In this document: positions 23,927 through 37,000 of the stretch, piece by piece
Numbering within the stretch: the first letter of the stretch is position 1
How the letters are laid out: every line of letters starts with the position of its first letter
DNA from: Euwallacea fornicatus
Taxonomy: Eukaryota > Arthropoda > Insecta > Coleoptera > Curculionidae
Assembly (NCBI RefSeq): GCF_040115645.1
Contig: NC_089564.1
Coordinates: forward strand, 372,001-436,000
DNA: 64,000 nt
Direction: 5' to 3'
The notes under the pieces: generated by a model
Told to the model about the DNA's origin: nothing
Databases searched by the model: none
The model's input: the letters and a program-made list of their open reading frames with translations, nothing else
Position numbers and translations under genes: made by a program

Positions 23927-23930
23927 TACG
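23846..23930. repeat. Three consecutive perfect short hairpins
   Basis: CCGGTG/CACCGG (23846-23851 with 23870-23875), AAAGGCC/GGCCTTT (23880-23886 with 23890-23896, loop GAT) and CGTAGTA/TACTACG (23910-23916 with 23924-23930, loop of 7). Three perfect stems within 85 bases are unusual for this sequence. It could be a structured RNA, a transposon end or a tRNA-like remnant; no family was recognised. Confidence 0.5.
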
Positions 23931-26219
23931 GACTTGTGTCAACCTGTATTTTACGTCTTTCTTCGTACTATTTGTGGAACTCATTTTGTTTATTTCCTTC
24001 TTTAGCGAGTCGAATGAGTATCCGAACCCGATCGGAAATACCGTTGAGATAAACATAAAGAGAGGGTACAGTTGGGTTTGGGGTTAACAAAACTTTCTTT
24101 TCTAAACGATTTGAATTTTTAGCGATTTTTAGAAGCTTACTATGAGGTTTTTTGATCAAATTGGAAAACCTGAAAGGCAATTTCACACTTGTTAACCCGG
24201 GTTTGTGAAGTTGAATTTATAATGTTGCGATAAAGTTGTCAAATTTTTAAAATTGTAAATAAGCAGCCCATAACGGGCGTATTAGGAACGATGTTACAGT
24301 TGTACTATTGCTACCTTCAGTTCTCCTTTAAAATTTTTATTGGCTTTTATGATTGCAAAGAGACAAGTAGAGCTTCGTAATAATGGTTTCTGCGATTTCG
24401 CAGACTTAGCAGAACGTATCTCATATGAGAACACCCAAAAAATATATCAGAGAGTGCTAAAGTCCGTTTGAAGTACGTAGAGAGGATAAACTTGAAAACG
24501 ATTTCAAATTTAAAAAAGAAGTACCAAAAAAGCTATATTATCATTCGTTTCAGGAGAACTTGAACCCAATAGGAATAGGGGTTTGTTAATTACTTGGGGC
24601 AACTGCGGATGAGATTTGGGACATTATGGTAAAAGAAATTTTCAGCTTGCCCACCCATCCTACCTACCCAACTAGCGCACGTACTATATTTTATCGTGTT
24701 TTTCATAGCTTATATGTTTACGTAGCTTATGTGAGGAGACTTCCAGAGAATTGCACAACCGATAAAGTATTTAACTGTGAAAAAAAGTAACACAAAATTT
24801 AAGTACTTCTAGTGCATCCCCAAGGTGCCTGATGGTCAAGATGAAAATATATTTTTCCTTTTAAAAATTACAATTATTAAATTGTAAACTATTATTAACC
24901 GTGTCAAAAACTACTCAAAAATCGCTAATGAAAATAAACATTTGACTACTTTATTTTGGGATTAATCTCACTGTTTCTTCTTTAATCCATTTATGCGCTA
25001 ACTTCAAACACAATATATTTCTTAGCCTTTCTTTCCTCGAGAAAGGCATTATTAGTTGAAATTGTGGAGAAACCTTTAAATATTGTTTGGTCAAAGTACT
25101 CTCGAAGGCTCCTTAAAAGAAACGATTATTGATATAATCCTAAAGTGGCCCTTACCTACATATCAAATGCGCTTAACAACGTCGGGAAATTGGTTCCAGC
25201 TCCTAACATGTACTCCATCTGCCATGTGGTGTTGCTGTAATTCTCTTCGTTCACTTTTTTTGGTTTGTAGCACGCATGTACTTCTCTAAGTGGTTCCAAT
25301 TTTCCCTTATTTACAGCATATACTTAAAAACATTCCCAGAGTAAATTTTTATGGAGTTGAGATTGCGGCAGCAGCTTGTTCTTTTGCCTTCTTCCCGTCG
25401 TTTACAGGTGAAAAGTACATGGCGACTACATATATTCACGATATGTAGCACAATAATTACATTCATCTTGTATACACAGCCGAGATATAAAATCCCTTTG
25501 CAATTAGACAATTTATCGTTAGAAAAATATGGAATGAATTCGTCACGTCCACGTAAAAATTGTACTGCGCAGGTGTGACCTCTTGGTCTACCCTCTCTGC
25601 CTTTTTCTGGTATATACCCTTGATTTCGTTTGGTTTTCTGTATTGTCAGTCTTGACTCTCTATTTCATTGTTGGTTTTTTGCTTATGTTCTGAAGGTTTC
25701 CTCCTTTCCTTTGCGAACTCTAGTGGTGTCAGTCGCACTGTATACTATCACATAAAAGGTTTTTATCGATGCAGTTTTAAATGCGTGCAGAAATGGTAAT
25801 GTCGGATTCCTTCGTGTTTCTGTAGTGCTTCAGTTCCTCAAGTTCAGACCTGATATATGTAGCTATGCAGGAATTTGGATTATATTATCTATTTTTATGG
25901 TCTTAGAACATATTTTCTGTTCAAAAACTGTGAAAACATAGTGACTTAGCGTGTTTCTCATACTATGATTTGATATGACTCTTTTTGGACTCAAACTACA
26001 TTGTTTACTGTAAACTACACAAGTACATACAACTCTATCATTATTTAGTTATATACTTGCTGATTAAGATCTCGATTCTCTCTACAAGAACGATAATCAG
26101 GTTAATTATATCCTGTGTCTAAAGAAAAAACCCTTCGCAAGTTTACATTTTAATAATAATATACTGGGAATATCAAAACCACTGCCTTTTGGTTCTCGTT
26201 CTTGCAGTCAGCAACACTG

Positions 26220-26420
26220 AAAGAGTTCCATTTACAAGAAATTATTAATAAGCCGTAATGTTATTCGGAAATTACGATAATGAGGCCGTTATTTATTGCC
26301 ACGTAAGTATAATTCATTAAGTATAGAAAGTTAATATTCCCAATAACAACAATTAACCTTTAGATAATCGAGGAATATTGGTTCTCAGGTAATTAGCTTT
26401 GCATCAACTAAAGGTTTCTC
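26220..26420. promoter_or_regulatory. Candidate non-coding regulatory stretch
   Basis: Homeodomain, Sox and GATA-type words follow one another without a long frame: AAATTATTAATAAGCCG, TTACGATAATGAGGCCG, ACAACAATTAACC, TTTAGATAATCG, GGTAATTAGC. The call rests on motif density alone. Confidence 0.2.
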
Positions 26421-27066
26421 AATAGAACTATGGATTTGTTGTATCATCCTGTGATGAGGTTTTGGCTAAAGAAACACGATTGCATACAGGAAGAGAATTC
26501 GATGTAAGTTATTGAGACTGATACTTAAATTATGTAAACTATTTCATAATCGTAGAAAAACTACAGTATGAGTTTAACATCACACCACCCGCCTAATTTC
26601 GAAACGAGTTGATGTATCGATTTTCAATTTGGAGGGCCCTTATAAAGCATAAAATAGCACGTTTTGACATAAAGTTGACAATTGTAGATTTCAAAATGGT
26701 GCCTAGCCGCCTTTTTTAATTTTATTCGCCATTTAAATGGAACAGTAAGTCAGTTGACAGGTGGCTTTGAAGTGTCCACATGTTCTAGCAGTTGCTCTTT
26801 TATTGGTCACGATTTTTCAAAATTGCTTAATAGTGGAGGCCAAACCTGAAATAATAGACAATTGATATTGGTGGAACACTCTGCCACTATAAAAAATAGA
26901 TATGTGTAGGAAGGAAAACATCGAGAAATCTGGCATTCGTATTCTCATTTCATGAAACATAATTATGGAAATTTAGTGGAATATTTCAAAGTTACATTCC
27001 ATCTCCGCTTTCACACCTAAAGATGCCAATTTCCTGCCAAAATATAGCATTTTATGCCTTATAATG

Positions 27067-27100
27067 CCCCCCCCCCTCCCCCCTCCTCATCCACCCCAGC
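27067..27100. repeat. C-rich low-complexity tract
   Basis: Runs of C broken by single T residues, then CATCCACCCC. It stands out sharply against the AT-rich flanks. Confidence 0.85.
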
Positions 27101-28878
27101 CATTTTAAATCGGCATAACAATTCGTTTCGAAGCTAAAAGGAGGGAATCGGATTTTAGTCGCACTCTGTATAATTACTTGCTCTGATAAACTTTTGATAT
27201 ATATATGTGCGTAAGTATCGCTATTAATCTCAAAAACTAGTTAGCTACTTTTAGAGAAATATTTTAATTGGCCATGTTTACTTTAGATAATTGATACCTT
27301 TGACAGGAACGCTTCTACATATTGTGGTATATAATTTTCCAGCTGATGGATTTTAAGTCTTTTTAGTCTCTATGTAACAGGTAATTAAAATTTGCTAAAG
27401 CCTGGTATAAGAAACTTTTAAGTATTAATTAACTGGAGCCGGTTGCAGGAGATGGGTACTCAGTGTTCTTTCCAATAGTTGAGTGCGGTATGAGCATTCT
27501 TCTTAATATTCATGCCACACTATGATGCAGTTCTTGGAAATACGATAAAAAAAAAATTGTCAGCATTGTTGTAATTTTTTCTTAAATTTTGCTAGAAATT
27601 AAGGTTGTTAAAAGGGAAAAACTGACAGATTATTGCGACGATTTAACTGATATGTTCATTTTCGCATGGTTTGTTGTTGATTAAAATTTCATCATCATAA
27701 AAGGCCCTTAACATTTAAATTCGTCATAAAAACCATAAGTGAAACTAACAGAGGAAAAAACATATATTTAGCGATTTTTTTCGGTTAATCAGCACTGGAT
27801 ATGGACAAATTATTAATATCTAATATAAAGAATAAAATTTTCAAACCTGATTATGGAGCAAAATTTCTCCTTTTAAAAGTATGATGCCATTCAGTGGGAA
27901 TTTAGACGTAAAGTTCGTCAAAATAAAAAAAACTGTTATTTACATAACCAGTTATGTTAATAAATTACTACGTCTGGGCGCCCATAAAGTAAAGGTCCAA
28001 ACGCAATATGTACTTTCCATATAATGTAAAGGGGATTCAGATTCAGGTTATGCCCAGGGGAATTTCACAATAGTTAATAAAAGTTAATAAATAGGAAGAA
28101 AAGTTCATTTGAAATTATATGATTTAAAGCTTCGTTGTTCGCGGGTTACACAAAATTCCTAATTAGTGCCCCTTACTACACGGGTATGTGTAGATAATTA
28201 TTACAAAATTTTCATGCATTCAAAATAATTATTTTCACTAATTAATGCTTTTCTGAGTGAACATTCACTCCACAAAATTTTCATCATACACTTTCGTGGA
28301 GATAATCACACAAATATTGCAACAAAGTCTCTATGGATGTTAAATTAAAATGGAAACGATACTGTTCATATTTTACAGCGGAACCCTGTGGGGTGCCTTT
28401 ATTAATATTTAACAAGAAAACGAGTTATTTATGAAGTACCACCTATCATACGGAAAGTTAACAATTTATTGTCTATTTCCATTTCTATTGTATATTTTAA
28501 CATTTACAGGAACGGACTCCTAATTCTTGTATCTTGTGCTCTTACACTACACGATTTCTTTCTTCAGGAAAGCAGTACTGCTTGCAATTGATTTGTTAGA
28601 CATATCTCAAAATTTATTTTCGATACTTCCAATGAAATCAAAAATTATGGGGTTCGGTTCTGCTTCAAAGATCTAAACTTATTCAATGCCTTTACATTTT
28701 TTTTTTAAAGATAAATAGGAACGAAGTAATTTTTAAATGCACATTGGATATAGGCTTGGCTTTGCTGACGTATCGGGGAATATTCAATGTATTTCTCAGT
28801 TTGTAATATTAGCGATTAACGATACAAAATGCACCAACTGCTAACTTCACGTGTTTCTTGGGTGAGAACTTTTGTCTA

Positions 28879-29182
28879 CAGGGTCATTCAAACTCCACGT
28901 CCCACCTATTTTATGTAAAATTGGTAGAAAACAAAAAAAATGTTTTATAACATTAAACAGGCCACAAGATAAAACCGGAGGGGGCTATAAAGTCAAATTT
29001 AGAAAACGCGTCGATGATTTTTTTCAAATTTTCCTTTTTCTTGTCAGTATTTTGAAAAATTTGATAAATTACGAGAACAACTTTTGTATACAGAGTTGAT
29101 ATTTCTACCCCTTGGACAAATTTCACAGAAGAAACATATATCAACGAGTGTGTCTCTGTATGGCACAGCACTACTGACCCTA
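28879..29182. mobile_element. Short repeat with CAGGGTCA-type inverted ends
   Basis: TA at 28877-28878 precedes CAGGGTCATTCAAACTCC. About 300 bases later ACTGACCCTA gives a near-complement of the start. No transposase lies inside. This is probably a non-autonomous element, and the right limit is approximate. Confidence 0.35.
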
Positions 29183-31747
29183 CAGATATATGTAGGTGTC
29201 TGATGTAGAGATACGACGATTTAGCCCAACTTACTTCAGCCTACGAGTTAATCGCTTTCGAAATATATCGTGTCTAAAATAATCTCTTTAGTAATGGTGT
29301 TAACTGGACAAAATCTCGAAATGTTGAGGTGTAACAACCGTTTATGAGAACGTCAAGAATATCTCCACGACTGCCGGAATTAACCAGAAACGTATGAGAA
29401 TCGTTCAAGAGATCTGATGTTTTCTAAAAATTTTCTGGTAGTTTTGGGACGAAATGGCGCGGCCGCTGTTTATTTGCTGAAGCTTCAATTCAACCTCCAC
29501 CAACCGACCAACTGGTCGGTTTCCAACGCTTCGGAAAGGCAGACTTCTGGTTTAAAACTATTATTATAGTGTCACATTCCGACTCCGTCAATGAGAACAT
29601 ATTCCCACGTACCCTCCGGATGTTTACCTTTAAGCCTCAAAGTGCGAATGTTCCGCTCAGAGCCGAACTCTGGCTCCTTTCCGTCCGTCGTTTTCTACCT
29701 CAATGAGTCTCATCAACTTGCATGCTTTCGTCAGTTTTAAATGAGAAATAGCTTCTTTTAGAGGTAAATTAACGTAATTTCTTGATATATTAAAACAAAT
29801 TCAAGGATGTTTATGATGAGAGAAATTTAATTTCAGTTTTATACATTAACAATGTAATAAACATTAATCGATAGGCACCATATGTATGTAGCTGAGTGTT
29901 TGAGAAGCGGAATTTCAGACTTTTTCTAGAAGTAAATTGCTGTAACTTAATGGCAGACGTCGTTTAATGTAAACGTTAAATGTGGCAAATTGTTAATCTT
30001 GTTGGTGTGGTTTTTTTTCAGATTAGTAAGAAAATGGTTATTTAATAAATTATGCGGTTTATGCGACTTGTAAGATTAAAAAAAAAAAGTATAACGTTTG
30101 CTTCAGCAGTATGTAGTGCCAATATCAAACAGTGAAACGGTATTGAAATTTTCTGCATTTCGATGCTGTTTCCATGTCACAATAGTGCGATAAAGCTACC
30201 GTTTTGATTGCAAAACAGAAAATAACTATTTAAGTGAATGTGGAATGAATGAAGTTCTCAGGAGTTCAATATAAATGAAATGCTCAATGTTCTTCACTTC
30301 ACTCAAGAATCGACAAGTGACTTAGATAACCTCGGTTAACGGGGCATTTGCTTTTAGTGCTGCAGGAAAAAGGTGGTACCAAACTCAAACAAATGTCCAA
30401 TATCTTTGCAATGAACGTCATAGATTATAACCACGAAATTATTCTGTTTCGTGGCTTAATTCATAACATATGATTGTTTCGTCCCTACGAAACCTCAAAA
30501 TGCCCCGGGAACTGGCGAAAGGGTTGTGAGCTCTTGTCCCATAATTTCAACCAGCTTTTTGCCAAGTTTTAAACCGTTTATTGCGTCAGACGTGGTCGCG
30601 ACCCTATACTACCAAAAACTTGAAGTCTTACTCCTACGAGGACACATAAGTAAGTAGATTTTATAGTAGGTCGGTTAAATTAGGCGAATTTACCCCGAAA
30701 TGGCTGCAATCATCCTATGATCTTTCAGACTATGAGAAACACATTTGGATTACATTCCCAGGACAAAGTTTATGAATGTTTAAATTAAACTAATGATTTT
30801 CGAGCGCCTTAAATTTTTCCCTTATGTGTACATAATGGAAAAGGCAAATTTTAACAGGGGAATCCTCTCAGAGGCACCCGGTATCATACTCAACGACTAA
30901 ATACCCACCTTAACCGATAAGCCATTATTAATAGTAACAACTCAATATTGAATTAATTTCCCTGATTGAACCCATGACTATCAAATACGTCTACACGGTA
31001 TCTGGAATCAATAAAACACTCCATAATAGTTACTCTGAACAAGCAGATTCTAAATTACCCTGTTTAGCACTATCTAGGCAATTTGCATCCATCGAACCTA
31101 CGATAAAACTCCTCAAAAGCTTCTAGACATCGCTGACCGATGGTAATATGAGTAGTCCTTCGTTCAAAAGCCACAAACGATTATATGGTAATGACTTCTT
31201 GCAAACTGGGGGCTCTGAGATATTAGATCAAAGTAATATATACACTAATAAAAAATTGAAGTGTTATTATGTGGTTTCAGCTCATGAGTTATTTATTAAA
31301 CTGCAAGTTGGAAACCATTGGCAGTATAAGTCAATGGATGCAATAGCTGATTGCTTCAAACGCTACTTTATATCATCCTGGATGAAATTATATTGGATAT
31401 TAGATTACGATCTCTACATTTATGGAAAATGTTTGACATTAAATTATATCGGAAAGCATTCGAGTTTTAATTACGCACACTGTGGCTTTATGCACGCATA
31501 AAGGGGAAAGGCACAAAAGTTCCCATTGCCGACCTCCACAAGGCAGCATAATACACATCTTCGAACCCTTTCATATGTGATTTGCATACCGCTATGACTT
31601 TAGGTTTGCTCCCACGGGATTAGGTCCACCTGGATGTACTCATTCATGAAAAACCCTATTTCTCCTTAGACCCTTCAAAACACTTATTAGTGAGATTAAG
31701 AGTCATTGTTTTCCGCAATTTGTTTTAATGAAATTAGCAAAGTTCTA
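29183..31747. other. No confirmed gene
   Basis: The span 29450-29730 is GC-richer and contains an 18-bp hairpin (29503-29520, ACCGACCA/TGGTCGGT) and, on the minus strand, a roughly 40-codon frame reading RLKGKHPEGTWEYVLIDG, which looks protein-like but is unassigned. A 117-codon plus-strand frame at 31148-31501 has no domain I know and AT-driven composition. Confidence 0.35.
29503..29520. repeat. Perfect 8-bp hairpin
   Basis: ACCGACCA and TGGTCGGT flank the two bases AC. Confidence 0.6.
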
Positions 31748-31749
31748 TA

Positions 31750-32120
31750 CAGGGTGCTATAATGAAAACGTGAAAAGAAGGCTAGATGAAAACGCGGGAA
31801 CGTGTGAAGATCTAAACCGTAAGGCATTTTAAGTTTAAACTCTAAGTGATGTTTAAGTTTTTGATCTGAGATACATTCCATTGGTTTTGTGAGAAAATCT
31901 TCGGTTTAATCGTAGGGGGAGTTTAAACAAAAGTTATACAACGCCGCATAAGAGACGAAGGATACGTCAAATTGCTCTTTTACATTGGAAAAATTCTAGT
32001 TACTTCCTGAGATATTCGCAAAAACCGGATGCTTTGAATTTTCTTCTTAAACCTTATTAGGACACGAAGATGAAAGTAAGAGATTCTTAAGATCGTCGTA
32101 TGGGGAGTTTAAACCTGTCC
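31750..32120. repeat. Probable repeat relic with a CAGGGTGCTATAATG start
   Basis: TA at 31748-31749 precedes CAGGGTGCTATAATG. A GGGGAGTTTAAAC motif occurs twice, near 31917 and 32103. The segment abuts the LINE fragment on its right and may be partly the 3' untranslated part of that LINE. No second terminus was found. Confidence 0.3.
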
Positions 32121-32127
32121 AGTCTCC

Positions 32128-32560
32128 TGCAGTCCGTCTTTGGACATGGGCGTCTCCCATTCTTTTCCACTCTTCTATTTGTCGCTATGTTTATCCATCT
32201 GGTTCTAGCGTGCCTTTTTAAGTCATCCACCCATCGCATTTAGAGCCTTCCACGACCTCTTCTATTCTTCCAAGTTCTCCAGTTCATAATACTTTTGTTC
32301 CATCGATCGTCTTCCTGTCTGATATTGCGACCGGCGAATTTCTCTTTTAATTTCGCCATATCTTCTCTAACGTCTTTTACTTTAATTTTATTTCTTATCC
32401 GCTCGTTTCTCTTTCTGTTTAACAGTTTTACGTGTAACATATGTCTTCCCATTGATCTTTGCGCTTTCGTCGTTTTGTCCATATTTAACTTTGTAAGAGT
32501 CCATGTCTTGAACCCGTATGTGAGGACCGAGAGTACACATTGATCATATACTTTGGTAGT
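32128..32560 (-). pseudogene. 3' end of a non-LTR retrotransposon (RTE-like) reverse transcriptase
   Basis: The minus strand reads VYDQCVLSVLTYGFKTWTLT, the block after the reverse transcriptase domain in RTE-like and craniofacial-development-like ORFs. It then continues KAQRSMGRHMLHVKL, IRNKIKVKDVREDMAKLKEK, FAGRNIRQEDDRW, a stop, RWVDDLKRHARTRWINIAT, and after a frameshift WKRMGDAHVQRRTAGDW. The order matches the C-terminal region of that clade well. One in-frame TAA and one frameshift show decay. The catalytic domain and endonuclease are absent, as expected for a 5'-truncated insertion. Upstream (above 32560) no reverse transcriptase sequence continues. Confidence 0.85.
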
Positions 32561-33142
32561 GAGGTATTGTGGATATATTTTTTGGCGGGGTGTAGCTCAA
32601 TTTGCTCAATGCTGTCCAACTCAGGCAGCAGAATCTGAATACGGTCCAAAGTATGAAGCAAGCAAGTATTTCATAAGAATTTTTTCCTTACTTGACGACA
32701 TACTGAAAACATAACTGATATCCTAGGCGATACTCTTGCAGAATCATCTTTGGAGAGGTAAGTGATCTTCAAATGTCGACGCGATTTTGGCTTTACAGAG
32801 ATGGGATTTAAGATAATTTGTAAATTCTTTAGAGAAACGACGATAGTTTTATTTTTTTTAATTGTTTCTGTGGGAGATTTCAGAAAGTCTTACATAAATA
32901 CACTCACATCAATAAAACTGTTTCGTATTTTGTTTATTGCGCGCAGCCGAAGTAATAACGGAATTATTAACTTGTAAAGTTGGTTTTATCGACTGAGGCG
33001 TGCCCATCTATAAGAGGTTCCTTATAGGTACTGTGAATCAATGAGAGTGGCTATGAAGGTGCTTCAAATTTATATTGCGATAGATGTTTGGACGATTATG
33101 AGGTATAAACTATTGTCTTGGATCGCATATTAATGTAATATA
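32561..33142. other. No gene seen
   Basis: AT-rich spacer between the LINE fragment and the transposon at 33143. A 71-codon frame at 32762-32977 has no recognisable domain. Confidence 0.4.
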
Positions 33143-34097
33143 CAGGGTGTTAGGGAAATAACTTTCGTAAATTTAACCAGCGATTAAGAAAATTTGAACA
33201 AAAAAGTTCCTTCCAACGAGTGGCAACGTCGCGTCGTGTTTATTTCATTTCGATACTTCCCTAAACGGCCCCATCAACTAGGTATTCATTTTTACACGGG
33301 TTTTTTGGGTCCGATGGGTTTTGCAGTTAAGATTTAACCTTTCTGCGATTATCGTTTTGTTACTTAGAAAAGCCACTTACCTTTAAATTATTGTTGTCAT
33401 CTCTAATTAGCATAAAATGTTGGGTTACACATTTAACACCACTCACATCACAATAAAAAATGTTCGAAATGTCCTACATTTGAGTTCTTGCGTGCCCGAC
33501 GGTGTTTTAACCGATTTTCACGTACACGAAGAAAAATTCCGTTTGTCGAACTGGAAGTTTTCTTTTCGGACAACGATTAGCGTGAATGCGTCCAGCTCCT
33601 CCGAGATTTTGTAACGTCTTTCCAGAAATCAAAAGAATTCATGTTCACGTAGGAACTGTTAATGAGCCCGAATAAATTCGCGTACTAAAAAGGGTCAGGT
33701 CTTATCAGTTATCGGGTGTTAAGGAATTGCAAAAAATAATCAAAACAAAAACAAACTCCGTCTCTTCGATCCCGGTCAATGCGGCGTTGCCGGTTCAGTT
33801 TGCTTTAACCGCTTAAGTTGTGTTATTAGTTATTAAGTTTTAAATTGCTTTTAGTAATGTTATTGATAAGTAATTTAAAAAATTTTCGCAACATGCCCAA
33901 CAATCAACGTCTATCCAGTACGTTTTTTATAATTTTATTAAAATTTCAAGCTGACCATAGCTTTTCGGTTACCAACTTTAACATATTTTTATGAAAAAAC
34001 TATTAGGTTTTCGACTCGTATTGCAGAGAATTTTTTGTTTAAAATGACGTTCTTAATTATTGGTTAAATTCACGGAAGTTTTATCGCTAACAACCTG
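33143..34097 (-). mobile_element. Internally deleted transposon with about 70-bp inverted ends and TA flanks
   Basis: The left end starts CAGGGTGTTAGGGAAATAAC at 33143, preceded by TA. The right end, read on the minus strand, starts CAGGTTGTTAGCGATAAAAC at 34097 and is followed by TA at 34098-34099. The two ends match over about 70 bases, including AATTTAACCA and AATTAAGAA. Inside, on the minus strand, is only the C-terminal part of a DUF4817-like transposase. At 955 bp it is a deletion derivative of the same broad family as the elements at 1-1001 and 54820-56442, but its termini differ from theirs. Confidence 0.7.
33447..33660 (-). pseudogene. C-terminal fragment of a DUF4817-like transposase
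   Basis: On the minus strand the last part reads GIFLRVRENRLKHRRARKNS followed by NVGHFEHFLL and TGA. This is the terminal arginine-rich helix and GGHFEHLL ending of the family. Just before it another frame gives ISEELDAFTLIVV, the usual preceding helix, so a frameshift separates them. No catalytic block is left. Confidence 0.65.
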
Positions 34098-34099
34098 TA

Positions 34100-37000
34100 T
34101 GCAATGGCTTCGTAAACGACTCGAAATTCCCTTGTACCTGCCGTTCAAATAAATAATCAAAACATGCTTAATGGTTTTCTCACATACTAACATCTTTTCG
34201 ATATCAAAACATGGCATAAGGCACAATCGAAGGTTCAATGTATGTACGTGGGAGAATTAATTGGTCTAGACTCTCAGTTATTTGAATGAAAAAGAGGTTT
34301 TTGTGTTCGAATTAAAAATCATTATATCTAGGACTGGTTATTTATGTTACCAAACCCAAAAGTAGTGGTTAACAAAGCGAACCAAGTTGATTTAACAACG
34401 AGCCGTAGGCGAGGCCTGAAAGTTTGGAGAGTCATGCGACACACAATTTTTTTTTCTCGACTGACTTTAACTAAAACTTCCATCGTTTTTTGAATTTTAT
34501 ATATTTTACAAGACATTTTTTAATTTTTACAGTATTATTATTAGCACGCCGGGGGACCAGAGAATGATTACGCCGATATCTTCGATCAACTTTTTTGTCT
34601 TAATTGACAGCTATCAGATAGAAAGAAAAACTGAACAGAAATTGCGCACTTTCTAGCTGGTCGTGAGAAAATTCTCAAAGTAGGATTCACCTGTCTTGTC
34701 TTCCTCTGTGACAAAAAAAAAAGAAAGATATGAGTCCTGAAGTGAAAGGAGCACTTTGTCGCACACGTGCGGTAAGGTGCTCTTTTCAACTGGCAGCTGT
34801 CCGCCGGAACATCAATTCACCGCATATTCGGTGGGAAAAGAAAAAATGTTTCAAAGCACCAAAGAATGCCTCGTTTGTTGCCGTTACCGATTATCCTGCA
34901 TGAAAAACAAGATAAAATGGTTAATAGGTATTAAATCGCTTCAGCAGATATCCTACCTTCCCTCGGTGGCACCAGGGCTGTCAATAATTCATAAAAACAT
35001 CTAAAATTTTCAAATTTACTGGTTTGTAGACGTAAGAAAACTATAAAGTTTTTGTATCAAACGTTTAGATTAAAAACCTTTAGTTTGCGATTTATTTTGA
35101 AAATAAAATTTGACCAAATTTCAGTAGACTCACAAAGTAAAAATCCTATGGCAACATTGTTCTTAGAAGAGCATGAAAATTGGTATATTTTTCCTAATTT
35201 AACCGACCCTGTAACTCTTACCGTTTAAGAAATAGCAATGACAGCACATCGGATTTGAAGCACCTTGCTGCAAATCACTAATGCACCTGCTTGAAGCAAC
35301 TAGCTTTTTTATTTTAAAGCAAAATATGCAAAAGATTTTGTTTAATAAATAAACTTCTCTGGTTATTTTGTAGCTTTTCAATTATTGATGCACATGTCTG
35401 AGTTATTTGAAGGAAATCTATACGATATGGAAAGCAGATTATTATTCCTCGTAAAACAGTGTTTATAATATTTTCTTCTTTTTTAATTACCCTCCCCGAC
35501 GAGCGATTTATGAATTATTAAATAAACCCCAAAATTGGAAGTTAAAGTGCTGTAGAAACTGTTCAGTTACCTGCGAAATTAGCCCGAACTATACAAACTT
35601 GGAAGCAGCATTTTGTTGACCTTCCATCGCGCAACCTTTTCCAATTTAAAAAACCCCACTTATCTTACGGTTCCGCTAGACATTTTTTGTTATGGGTCCA
35701 CTGTGTATACAGAGTCCTGCAATATGCCCTCAGACTATTTTCTGAATTATCTGGTGCCTTTCTATAATATTTCCATACAAATGGATGTTTTCCGTACGAG
35801 AGCTATTTACCAGCAATAGAAGAAAACCCACTAAGCCGAAACGGCGTGTAATCGTGAATCCAACCCGTCGCCATGTCACGGCTTTTGTTCAAAGAAGTAG
35901 CGTTGGCGGTCCGCTTTCTTCACGAGAAGATCAAAAGGACCGCTAAGTGTGTGATTGTTAGGCCGCTGACGGTTTAAGATAAGAAAGAAACCGAAATTCA
36001 TGTAATCAATCTAACAATCCATAAACATGATTCGTTTTGTATAAGTGGCGAATGTTGAATTTGTATTGAAACAAATAATAATTTAATATCTACTCTTCTA
36101 ACGGAATAACAAATGATAATATGAGTGTGTAACTCTTCCACAACTTTAAAAAACATTGTTTCACGCCTGTTTGAAGAATGTTGATAGAGGAAGCTTGAAC
36201 TGGTCTGAAGGTTCTCCAACCTCTACCTTGCTTAGAGGCCAATAGGTCAGAGGATGGGCAAATTTAAATAGGAAATAATCAACGAATCAAAGGAAAGTTA
36301 TCTGGATTTCCGATTTAAGACACTACACGTACAGTATGATCAATAAAATATTTAGGAGTCTCTAAAAGTAAGTGCGTCTTTAATACCATTTTTCTTACGG
36401 AATACCATTACAAACAACAAAAAAACAAGTGGTTCCTACAGTTGCTCTATCGATCAGCACATACATAAACAGGCGCCCAGTGCATTATATAAACTGATCG
36501 TGTCTTTAATGAAAATTACTATTATTCATTTCGTAACGATTGTACGTCAACGTTACGTGGAGTAATTAGAAAGTAAGTGTCGAGCCTCCTACGCCGAGTT
36601 TGATCTTGTGTGGTAACCTTCAATGTGCAATGAAAAAATTGTATTGTATTAAATAGAATGGTCAGGGATTAATTTCTTGTTGAAAGGTATACGGTCAAGA
36701 TTAAGCGTAATGGTAGGTAGAGAATCGTGTTTCAGGGGAAAAATCGCGTTATGGCTTAGGTAAACTTTGTAAACGGTAGCCGCAGCACGTTTACTAACAT
36801 CTCTCGAATCCCTTGGAGTGTGTGTCAACAAATGGCTTATGTACATAAATATATCAGTTTAGCTTTATTCAGATATGTGGATGAAATGAATTAATCTGGA
36901 ATGATACCTTCACCCACCCTATCCTGAATGCCGTTCTACCTCCCCTACAATTTTTGAAAAACAATCAAAATCGGGCAAGAAATAAATAAATTATAAGTGG

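Larger units (their letters stand above)
23951..28878. other. No gene seen; long AT-rich tract with one regulatory-looking stretch
   Basis: No coding blocks were recognised on either strand. Items: the candidate element at 26220-26420, a C-rich tract at 27067-27100, and T-rich sequence around 25560-25700. Short open frames at 25083-25578 lie on both strands and look like chance. Confidence 0.4.

Noticed and set aside
31148..31501. 117-codon plus-strand frame as a gene
   Set aside because: No recognisable domain, composition follows the AT-rich background, and frames of this length are expected by chance in this window.
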